A stretch of 64,000 nt of DNA from the NCBI RefSeq assembly GCF_016820535.1, contig NZ_JADHDY010000001.1, positions 137,221-201,220 on the forward strand, read 5' to 3'. Position 1 is the stretch's first letter, and the number at the start of each line of letters is the position of its first letter. Both the position numbers and the translations under genes were made by a program. This document shows, piece by piece, positions 57,007-64,000 of the stretch. The notes under the pieces are model-generated. The model saw nothing but the letters and a program-made list of their open reading frames with translations, searched no databases and was not told the origin of the DNA. The stretch is from Sporosarcina beigongshangi. GTDB taxonomy: Bacteria > Actinomycetota > Actinomycetes > Actinomycetales > Micrococcaceae.

Positions 57007-57103
57007 GTCACTTAAAAGCTCGGTACGGTGCCTGCGGCAGTGTCATGTCGGCAAACTCCGATCGGAGCCGCTGCAGTGCACACGTTACAGGTCCGGCTTC
57101 GTC

Positions 57104-57430
57104 CTACTTCAGGACGTTGGAGAATTCTTTCTCAAAGTACTGCTTTGGCCGTGCTCCGATGACGGTGCCGACAACCTCGCCGCCTTGGAACAGGTAGACG
57201 GCCGGAATCGAAGTGATGCCATACTTGGCGGAAATGGCCGGGTTGGCGTCCACATCTACCTTGATCACATCAACTTTGTCGGAGTACTCGACGGAGATCT
57301 CGTCCAGGATGGGGCCCAGCTTGCGGCACGGGCCGCACCACTCGGCCCAGAAGTCCACGATGACAGGCTTCTCGGACTGCAGGACGGTCTGGTCAAACGT
57401 TGCATCTGTTGCACTTGTTGCATTGCTCAT
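57104..57430 (-). CDS. trxA: thioredoxin
   Basis: 108-aa redox protein with active site WCGPC in FWAEWCGPCRKLGP, the cis-Pro block GITSIPAVYLF, and the GGEVVGTVIGA end. The start MSNATSATDATFDQ was chosen as the usual length; the open frame upstream is too long for the family. It lies 19 bases after trxB and is reduced by TrxB. Confidence 0.97.
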   Translation of the reverse strand: MSNATSATDATFDQTVLQSEKPVIVDFWAEWCGPCRKLGPILDEISVEYSDKVDVIKVDVDANPAISAKYGITSIPAVYLFQGGEVVGTVIGARPKQYFEKEFSNVLK

Positions 57431-57449
57431 GGTGAACTCTATCTTTCTC

Positions 57450-58430
57450 TTAGGAATCCTGCTCGGCCAGGAAGTGCTCCACATCCAGGGCGGCAACACA
57501 TCCCGAGCCTGCGGCCGTGATGGCCTGGCGGTAGGTGGGGTCAACCACGTCGCCCGCAGCGAAGACGCCGGGGAGGCTGGTCTTGGAGGAGCGGCCGTCG
57601 ACGGCGATGGTGCCGGCTTCGGTCAGTTCCAGAACGCCCTTGACAAGATCCACGCGGGGATCGTTGCCTATAGCAACGAAAACGCCGGTGACGGCAAGTT
57701 CCGAGGGTTCGCCGGTGACGAGGTTGTTCAGCCGGATGCCGGTGACCTTGGCGTCGCCGTCAATCCCCACCACCTCAGAGTTCCAAATGAACTTGATCTT
57801 GGGGTGGTTCAGGGCGCGTTCGGCCATAATTTTGGAAGCACGGAGGGTGTCACGGCGGTGGACAACAGTGACGGTCTCAGCGAACTTGGTCAGGAAGATG
57901 GCCTCCTCCATGGCAGAGTCGCCGCCACCAATGACGGCGATGTCCTGGCCCTTGAAGAAGAATCCGTCACACGTGGCACAGGAACTGACGCCGTGGCCGA
58001 CGAGGCGCTTCTCACCTTCCACGCCAAGGGCGCGGTAGGCGGACCCGGTGGAAACAATGACCGTGCGGGCCTTGAATTCCTGGCCGTCGGCCAGGGTGAC
58101 GGTCTTTACCGCACCTTCAAGCTCAACGGAAGTGACGTCGTCGTACATGATCTCGGTGCCAAACTTCTCCGCCTGCGCGCCGAGGTTTTCCATGAGGTCC
58201 GGGCCCATGATGCCGTCGGGGAATCCGGGGAAGTTTTCCACGTCGGTGGTGTTCATGAGCTCGCCGCCGGCGGTCACGGAGCCCGCGATCATGAGCGGCT
58301 TGAGGTCTGCCCGGGCGGTGTAGATGGCCGCGGTGTAGCCTGCCGGGCCGGAGCCGATGATGATGACATCGCGAACGTCGCTGGCGGGGGTAACTTCAGT
58401 GCTCACGGGTGAGTGTTCCTCTTCCTTCAT
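57450..58430 (-). CDS. trxB: thioredoxin reductase
   Basis: 326-aa FAD/NADPH enzyme. The FAD motif [16 protein letters not shown] is near the N-terminus, the redox pair is in CATC ([11 protein letters not shown]), and the NADPH motif [10 protein letters not shown] and the second FAD block [11 protein letters not shown] follow. It reduces TrxA. The ATG at 58430 opens the frame, but AAGGAAGAGGAA lies before the GTG at 58406 (VSTEVTPAS), which may be the real start. Confidence 0.97.
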   Translation of the reverse strand: MKEEEHSPVSTEVTPASDVRDVIIIGSGPAGYTAAIYTARADLKPLMIAGSVTAGGELMNTTDVENFPGFPDGIMGPDLMENLGAQAEKFGTEIMYDDVTSVELEGAVKTVTLADGQEFKARTVIVSTGSAYRALGVEGEKRLVGHGVSSCATCDGFFFKGQDIAVIGGGDSAMEEAIFLTKFAETVTVVHRRDTLRASKIMAERALNHPKIKFIWNSEVVGIDGDAKVTGIRLNNLVTGEPSELAVTGVFVAIGNDPRVDLVKGVLELTEAGTIAVDGRSSKTSLPGVFAAGDVVDPTYRQAITAAGSGCVAALDVEHFLAEQDS

Positions 58431-58517
58431 AGTTTGGGCCGCATTGGCAGCCCAAAGGGACCTTCGATAGCCACAACCGGCGCGGGTGTCCAGTTATTCC
58501 GCACCGGCGGTGCAAGG

Positions 58518-59912
58518 CTACTTGATGCTGATCTCAGCAATCTTCAAGCCGTAAGGATACGTAGTAAACGGAGCCAGGTTGGGCAGCTGGGTGAAGTTGA
58601 TGATGACGTACTTGCCCTTGGCGCCGGGGGCCGCGGGAATGGTCAGGTCGGGAGCGCTGAAAGAGCCGTTGCCGATCTTTGTGGCGCCGTCGATTGAGGG
58701 CTTGTCGTTGGTCAGGATATTGAACTGTCCGCCGGTGCCGTTGAGCTGCGTGATGGTGACGGAGCTGATGTTGGCCTCAGCCCCCAACTCCACGGCAAGG
58801 TTGATGCCCTCCGTCATGCCTGCGAAGTCGGCGCTGGAGAATTCCACGGTGGGCCAGTAGGTTGCCTTGTTGCCGTCGATGGCGTCCTTCAGCCGCGGGA
58901 AGTACGCTTCACCGTAATTGGTCACGCCGGCGGCGTAGGTGGTGACGTCCGTCAATCCCTTGATGACAGGGGCCACCGGGGCAGGTTCGGCCGGTGCCTG
59001 CGAGCTGGGGGCCTCGGAGCCGGCGCTGCTGGCCTGCTCGGACGGTGCGGCGCTGGTCTCGCCGCCGGCCTGGTTGGTTCCGTTCAGCAGGCCGCCAATG
59101 TGCTGGACGGCAAAGACCAGTGCAATGATGATCAGCACGCCGACGATTGCACCCGTCAGCCACCGGCCGCTAATGCGCGGGGCATTGCGCTCGTCGTCTT
59201 CGTCGTCGTAATAGTCCTCGTCATAGCCATCGCTGGCCGCGCGCAGCTCCGTTGGGAAGATGCCCGGACGGCCGGTGCCGGCATTCGCGGACTGCCCTTC
59301 GTCGTCGTTCATGAAACCAAAATCGGCATCATCCCAGACGGTGACCTTGGAGACAGGCGCCTTGGGTGCTGCTGGAGGCACGACGGCGGCAGCCGGCTGG
59401 GGCGGACGTCCCACCGCTGCTGCCGGCGGGGGTGTGGGATGCGGGTCCCGGCCTACGCGCGGGAGCGGGTGGGCGGGGGTCAGTGGCGAGTTGTCTTCAT
59501 AGACGTAGCCGCCGGCGGTGGGGGCGGCATCGCGGGCCGAGCCGAAGATTTCCGTGCCCAAAGTGTCAGTGAAGAACGGCTCTTGGTAGGTCTGTTCCAC
59601 GGGTTCAGTGGGGACGACAAGGTCAAGGAGGTCGGCCGGGGTGGTCCGTGCTGCGATCAAGTAGGCAGAGTTGTCCTGGACCCCGAGGTCGAGGATGGAG
59701 ACGTTGGAAACGCGTGCACCGGTGGCCACTTCACGCGCACTCTGTGTCAGGTGCTCGGAATTGTCCACGGCCGCCACCAAAATGCTGACGGGACGGTTCA
59801 AGACCTGGTCCAGGCCATCCAAAATGACGTCGTTCTCGGCGGAAGCCAAGATGCGGCCAGTCACTTTGTAGCGACCGCCAAGGATGGAGCCCACATCAAT
59901 AGGTTGTGGCAC
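58518..59912 (-). CDS. membrane pseudokinase of the MurJ system
   Basis: 464 aa from a GTG preceded by GAGGAGG. The N-terminal part (LGGRYKVTGRILASAENDVILDGLDQVLNRPVSILV) has a kinase-like fold start but no HRD or DFG, so it is a pseudokinase. A Pro-rich, acidic cytoplasmic stretch precedes one transmembrane helix (WLTGAIVGVLIIIALVFAVQHI). The extracytoplasmic C-terminal domain resembles a carbohydrate-binding jelly roll. In mycobacteria the equivalent is fused to MviN/MurJ and binds FhaA when phosphorylated by PknB; here it is a separate gene 55 bases or more after murJ. Confidence 0.85.
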   Translation of the reverse strand: MPQPIDVGSILGGRYKVTGRILASAENDVILDGLDQVLNRPVSILVAAVDNSEHLTQSAREVATGARVSNVSILDLGVQDNSAYLIAARTTPADLLDLVVPTEPVEQTYQEPFFTDTLGTEIFGSARDAAPTAGGYVYEDNSPLTPAHPLPRVGRDPHPTPPPAAAVGRPPQPAAAVVPPAAPKAPVSKVTVWDDADFGFMNDDEGQSANAGTGRPGIFPTELRAASDGYDEDYYDDEDDERNAPRISGRWLTGAIVGVLIIIALVFAVQHIGGLLNGTNQAGGETSAAPSEQASSAGSEAPSSQAPAEPAPVAPVIKGLTDVTTYAAGVTNYGEAYFPRLKDAIDGNKATYWPTVEFSSADFAGMTEGINLAVELGAEANISSVTITQLNGTGGQFNILTNDKPSIDGATKIGNGSFSAPDLTIPAAPGAKGKYVIINFTQLPNLAPFTTYPYGLKIAEISIK

Positions 59913-60156
59913 CAATTCCTCCTCTAACATGCATGGTGGCCTGTGCTGCGGATGCGCACAAAGCCATATTCTGACTGATTCTATAGGAAAACCCTGTAAG
60001 AACCATGGATACCGCCCCGGATGATCGCTTCGGCATTTTCCCGAAACAGCTCCATAAAGCATGGGCGGGCGCCCGTTAAAGCCCGGGACGGTGCCGGACA
60101 AAGCCCGGAACGGCGCCTCGGAAAAGTAAGGGAAATAACCCCTCCGATATCGACCC

Positions 60157-61995
60157 CTAACGCCCAGGCAGGCGGCTCTTTACCTTGGACAGCACGGGAT
60201 TCAACAGTGCATCCACTTCAGGAATCCGCATTTGCTTGAGAATGACGAAATAGATGACTGCCATCACTGTGCCGACAACGGCCAAAACTATCGCGGATGC
60301 CTGGATGGAGCTCCACATGAAGCCGCCGGGTGAGGAACTGCCAAAAAGGCGGAGGATAATTTCGCCGGCGACGCCGGCTGCAAGGGCTGCCACGAGATAG
60401 CGCATGTGGGCGCGCATGATGAGCCCCTGGCCGTAGTCGCCGATCCTTGCCCTCAGGAAGAAGTGGCTGATAATCGCGGCAGCCACATTGCTGATGGTGT
60501 AGCTCAGTGCCAATCCGTAAATGATCCATTCGTGCGGCAGTGAGCCCGCATAGAGTGCGGTGCATAATCCAATGGCCACCATGATGCACTGAATGATGAA
60601 TGGCGTCTTGGCGTTTTCCTGGGCATAAAACACACGATTGAGGATGAAGTTAATACTGTAAAAAGGGGCCCCGATGGCGAGGATGGCCAGGGTGATGGCC
60701 ACCTGCCGGCCGACCTCGGACTGGTTGCCCGAGAACAGCATGCCGAAGGGCCCCGACAGCACCAACAGGGCCATTCCGGCGAAGACCGTGGCGATGCCTG
60801 TGGTGCGCAGGGCAGCGGCCAGTGAGTTGCGCACGCCCGAGGAATCGTTGCGGGCGGCGGCATGGGCCATGGCCGTGAACATGACTGTGGCAATGGACAG
60901 CGCAATGATCGAGTGCGGCATGATGTACAGCTCGGTGGCGCGGTTGAGGACCAGGATGCCGGGATTGGCTGTGCCCGTTTGGGAGTCGCTGCTCGTGGGG
61001 ATGGTGGCAACACGGAGGATGACCAGGAAGAACAGGTTGCCGATGATCATGGTGCCCATGGTCCACGTGGCAATCTTGGCCGTTGAGCCAAGCCCTGTGC
61101 CTTTCAGGCCAAACTTGGGGCGCAGGTTGAGCCCGAGCCGGTGGACGGGGATGATCAGTGCCGCCGCCTGGACAACAATGCCGAGCGTGGCGGTGCCCGC
61201 CAGCATTGCCGTTTCACCCAAGGTCCAGTTGCCCACGGAGTGATGGCTGCTGGCCTCGCTGCCGGCCACCATGATGAAGACCAGCAGCCCGGCGATGGCC
61301 ACCACGTTGTTGAGGACGGGTGCCCAGGCATAGGCCTTGAAAGAATCGTGGGCGTTGAGCACTTGGCCCAGCAGCGAATACAGGCCGTAAAAGAAGATCT
61401 GTGGCAGCAGGAACAGGCCGAAGGTGATGGCCAGTTCCATGTTCCTGCCGGTAAAGGACATGGTGAGCCCCATGATGGGAACCACCAGCACCATGACAAG
61501 TGCCGTCAGGCCCAAAAGGCCTGTGATGCCGATCGTCAAGAGTCGGGAGATGAACTCCGTGCCCCCGTCGGCCTCACGGCTGGCCTTGGCGATCTGCGGA
61601 ATCAGTACGGCGTTGAACACACCGCCTGCGATCATGATAAAGATCAGGTTGGGCAGGTAGTTGGCCGCTTCAAAGATGTCCGCCACCGGGCTGCCGATAA
61701 TGGCAATGCTGAGCACGATGCCCTTGATGAACCCCAATATGCGCGATGCCATGGTGCCCAGGGCAAGGGAGGCGCCGGAGCGAACGGCACTGGGCGCGGG
61801 GGCGCTTGAGTCTTCATCCTCCCACTCATCGTCAAGGCCGATGATGGGCAGGGCCCCCGTGGAGGGGCCGACCATCATGGCAGACTGCGGATTGGCCTGG
61901 ACCACGGCGAACATGGAAGTGTCCACGGTGGGACGCGCTGATCGAGGCGCCCACGTGGGTTTTGGCGGGATTTGGACCCGTTCTTCGTTAGACAT
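60157..61995 (-). CDS. murJ: MurJ/MviN lipid II flippase
   Basis: 612 aa with about 14 transmembrane helices (MATE-like fold) after a cytoplasmic N-terminus of about 75 residues. The family block SLALGTMASRILGFIKGIVLS and later GGVFNAVLIPQIA are present. It moves lipid II across the membrane for peptidoglycan synthesis. It lies between the NUDIX gene and the pseudokinase gene, a conserved actinobacterial order near pcnA. Confidence 0.96.
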   Translation of the reverse strand: MSNEERVQIPPKPTWAPRSARPTVDTSMFAVVQANPQSAMMVGPSTGALPIIGLDDEWEDEDSSAPAPSAVRSGASLALGTMASRILGFIKGIVLSIAIIGSPVADIFEAANYLPNLIFIMIAGGVFNAVLIPQIAKASREADGGTEFISRLLTIGITGLLGLTALVMVLVVPIMGLTMSFTGRNMELAITFGLFLLPQIFFYGLYSLLGQVLNAHDSFKAYAWAPVLNNVVAIAGLLVFIMVAGSEASSHHSVGNWTLGETAMLAGTATLGIVVQAAALIIPVHRLGLNLRPKFGLKGTGLGSTAKIATWTMGTMIIGNLFFLVILRVATIPTSSDSQTGTANPGILVLNRATELYIMPHSIIALSIATVMFTAMAHAAARNDSSGVRNSLAAALRTTGIATVFAGMALLVLSGPFGMLFSGNQSEVGRQVAITLAILAIGAPFYSINFILNRVFYAQENAKTPFIIQCIMVAIGLCTALYAGSLPHEWIIYGLALSYTISNVAAAIISHFFLRARIGDYGQGLIMRAHMRYLVAALAAGVAGEIILRLFGSSSPGGFMWSSIQASAIVLAVVGTVMAVIYFVILKQMRIPEVDALLNPVLSKVKSRLPGR

Positions 61996-62115
61996 CGTTA
62001 CCCATCATCTCACCGCAGCCTTGGCGGGGGCTGGTAACCGGGAAAGCGGTGTCGGCTACATGTCGCACAGAGGGCCCACTCCTGGGCAGGGTGTCCGCTG
62101 TGCCCAGACATGGGC

Positions 62116-62652
62116 CTAAAAGTGTTCCGGCAGCAGTTCGCGGGCGAGGTCGGTGATGCGCCGTTCATTGGGGAACGACAGCTTCCGGGCCAGCTCGTCA
62201 AGCGGGACCCATGCGACATCCACGGCCTCATGGTCGGGATCGTTTTCAATTGTGAGGAAACCGCCCGTGGCCCGCAGCAGGAAGTGGTGGACAGTCTTGT
62301 GCACGCGATGGCCGCTGACCGTAAACCAGTAGTCGATGCTGCCGAGCGGGGCCAAAACTTTCCCGGCAATGCCGGTTTCTTCCTCAATTTCGCGCACGGC
62401 CGCCTCGGCGTGCGTCTCCAACCCTTCGGGGTGCCCCTTGGGCAGGCACCACTCAAGCCGGCCACCGCGGTTGATGCGGGCAATAATCGCAACCCGGGGT
62501 ACGCCGTCGTGCATCTCCACCACCACGCCGCCGGCGGAGACTTCCTCCATGGTGGGCAGCTGGCTGGGGACCGTTGCTGCGGGCATGCCTAGGGCGCCCA
62601 TTGCCGGTGGCAATGGGTTCCTCTTGGGCGCGCGCGGCACGGGGTGAACCAT
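62116..62652 (-). CDS. NUDIX hydrolase
   Basis: 178 aa from MVHPVPRAPKRN. The Nudix box GHPEGLETHAEAAVREIEEETGI (GX5EX7REUXEEXGU) is intact at about 73-95, and VSAGGVVVE opens the fold. It hydrolyses a nucleoside diphosphate derivative, possibly an oxidised nucleotide; the substrate is not determinable. The start was chosen as the first family-like Met; upstream codons overlap the pcnA leader. Confidence 0.92.
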   Translation of the reverse strand: MVHPVPRAPKRNPLPPAMGALGMPAATVPSQLPTMEEVSAGGVVVEMHDGVPRVAIIARINRGGRLEWCLPKGHPEGLETHAEAAVREIEEETGIAGKVLAPLGSIDYWFTVSGHRVHKTVHHFLLRATGGFLTIENDPDHEAVDVAWVPLDELARKLSFPNERRITDLARELLPEHF

Positions 62653-62780
62653 GGAGTCCACTCTAGCTATCTTTGGGCGCCGATGATGACAGGAAGGCGC
62701 GCAGTTTGCCATGTCCGCGCGCGCATGCGGCCGTTGCGGGCAGCGGCGTGTCGGCAAAAGTCTGGCATTCTTAAGGAACC

Positions 62781-64000
62781 ATGGATTTAGTGCCTGATAC
62801 TTCAAAACTTGACCCGGTCGTCCTTGAACTGGGACGGCTCTTTGACGACGCCGGATATGAGCTTTCGCTGGTGGGCGGGCCTGTGAGGGACCTCTTTTTG
62901 GGACGAATTTCCCCGGACCTGGATTTCACCACGAACGCCACGCCGGACCAGATTCTCCAGGTGGCCCGGAAGTGGGCGGACTCGCACTGGGAAATGGGCC
63001 GGGACTTTGGCACCATCGGCTTCCGCAAGCGCAACAGGAACAAGGAGGTGCTCCTCATTGAGGTCACCACCTACCGGGCTGAGGCGTACGACCCCGACTC
63101 CCGCAAGCCGGTGGTGGCCTTCGGCACCTCGCTGGTGGACGACCTGCAGCGGCGCGACTTCAGTGTCAACTCGATGGCGCTGCGGCTGCCGGGCATGGAG
63201 CTGGTGGATCCCTTCGGCGGCGCCACCGACCTGGCCGCAGGCATCCTGCGCACTCCCGGTGCGCCCGAGGACTCCTTTTCCGACGACCCCCTGCGCATGA
63301 TGCGGGCCGCCCGGTTCACTTCGCAGCTGGGCTTCGACCTGCACCCGGACGTGCTGGCCGCAATGACCGGCATGGCCGAGCGGATCAGCATCATCTCCGC
63401 CGAGCGGGTGCGAGACGAACTGGTAAAGCTGATTTGCGGCGCGCACCCGAGGGCCGGCGTGGACATCCTTGTGTCCACGGGGTTGGCTGCGCTGGTCCTG
63501 CCCGAGATCCCGGCGCTCAAGCTGGAGACGGACGAGCACCACCGCCACAAGGACGTCTACCAGCACTCGCTCCAGGTCCTGGAGCAGGCAGCCGCCCTGG
63601 AGACAGGGCCCGACGGTTCCGTGCCCGGCCCTGACTTCGTGCTGCGGTTTGCCGCGCTGATGCACGACGTCGGCAAGCCCAAGACGCGCCGTTTTGAGCC
63701 TGGCGGAGGCGTCAGCTTCCGGCACCACGACCTTGCCGGGGCGAAACTCACCGCAAAGCGGATGCGCGCGCTGCGCTTTGACAATGACTCGATCAAGGCC
63801 GTCTCGCGCCTGGTGGAACTGCACATGCGCTTCTACGGGTACGGCGAGGCCGGCTGGACCGACTCCGCCGTGCGCCGCTACGTGACCGATGCCGGGCCGC
63901 TTCTGGAGCGCCTGCACCGCCTGACCCGCTCCGACGTCACGACGCGGAACCAGCGCAAGGCGGAGCGGCTGGCGTTCGCCTACGACGACCTGGAACACCG
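62781..64000 (+). CDS. pcnA: CCA tRNA nucleotidyltransferase, 3' truncated by window
   Basis: At least 406 aa; the gene runs off the window without a stop. It begins MDLVPDTSKLDPVVLELGRLF after an AAGGAACC site. The polymerase head has LVGGPVRDLFLGRISPDLDFTT (metal-binding Asp pair) and RRDFSVNSMA. The RNA-binding middle (DDPLRMMRAARF) follows, and a C-terminal HD domain (HRHKDVYQHSLQV, ALMHDVGKP) is visible. It adds or repairs CCA at tRNA 3' ends, needed here since tRNA-Leu and tRNA-Ile lack encoded CCA. It is divergent from the NUDIX gene. Confidence 0.96.
   Translation, partial: MDLVPDTSKLDPVVLELGRLFDDAGYELSLVGGPVRDLFLGRISPDLDFTTNATPDQILQVARKWADSHWEMGRDFGTIGFRKRNRNKEVLLIEVTTYRAEAYDPDSRKPVVAFGTSLVDDLQRRDFSVNSMALRLPGMELVDPFGGATDLAAGILRTPGAPEDSFSDDPLRMMRAARFTSQLGFDLHPDVLAAMTGMAERISIISAERVRDELVKLICGAHPRAGVDILVSTGLAALVLPEIPALKLETDEHHRHKDVYQHSLQVLEQAAALETGPDGSVPGPDFVLRFAALMHDVGKPKTRRFEPGGGVSFRHHDLAGAKLTAKRMRALRFDNDSIKAVSRLVELHMRFYGYGEAGWTDSAVRRYVTDAGPLLERLHRLTRSDVTTRNQRKAERLAFAYDDLEH

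Noticed and set aside
62802-63998. 398-codon minus-strand frame opposite pcnA
   Set aside because: The plus strand encodes a full set of CCA-transferase and HD motifs from 62781; the opposite frame has none.

Overview
The window is the replication-origin region of an actinobacterial chromosome, most likely Micrococcaceae and close to Arthrobacter. This rests on gene order: fhaA-fhaB-pstP-rodA-pbpA-pknA-pknB, pabA, class E sortase, crgA, rhomboid, ppiA, tRNA-Ala/tRNA-Ile/DUF3566/gyrA/gyrB/dciA/recF/gnd/dnaN/dnaA, then rpmH-rnpA-yidD-yidC-jag-rsmG-parA-parB, and trxA/trxB/pseudokinase/murJ/NUDIX with divergent pcnA. GTG starts, overlapping stop/start codons, PASTA kinases and the DUF222/HNH gene agree. 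The species cannot be fixed from sequence reading alone.

Layout. 0-1.1 kb: a small membrane protein and tRNA-Leu(CAG). 1.5-11.2 kb: a tightly coupled cell-wall signalling operon with two FHA proteins, a PP2C phosphatase, a SEDS glycosyltransferase, a class B PBP and two PASTA kinases. 11.3-16.7 kb: pabA/trpG, a 54-aa membrane protein, sortase, crgA, a repeat-rich acidic protein and a large LuxR-type ATPase regulator. 17.18-24.62 kb: a complete Tn7-like transposon (tnsA-tnsB-tnsC-tniQ plus two cargo genes) with matching ends and a 5-bp target duplication. 24.68-25.05 kb: a dense DnaA-box cluster remote from dnaA. 25.0-29.3 kb: flavin reductase, rhomboid protease, cyclophilin, a repeat-rich membrane protein and an EamA transporter. 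29.4-47.4 kb: the oriC core, with DnaA boxes on both sides of dnaA and leading-strand genes facing away from it. 47.4-57.1 kb: an almost gene-free zone carrying five of the six parS-like sites, interrupted only by a GNAT gene, a DUF222/HNH gene and perhaps one tiny ORF. 57.1-64 kb: thioredoxin system, pseudokinase, murJ, NUDIX hydrolase and the start of pcnA.

How the genes work together. DnaA, DnaN, RecF, gyrase and DciA start and support replication. ParA, ParB and the parS sites segregate the origin. RpmH, RnpA, YidD, YidC and Jag form the usual ribosome/RNase P/membrane insertion block. The kinase operon, crgA and murJ couple growth signals to peptidoglycan synthesis and division.

The most interesting parts are the Tn7-like element, whose left end abuts an inverted end of what looks like an older related element; the ectopic DnaA-box cluster immediately beyond its tnsA-proximal end, a candidate attachment locus; and a 50-bp perfect palindrome centred on a parS site just after parB. 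No CRISPR array or cas gene was seen.
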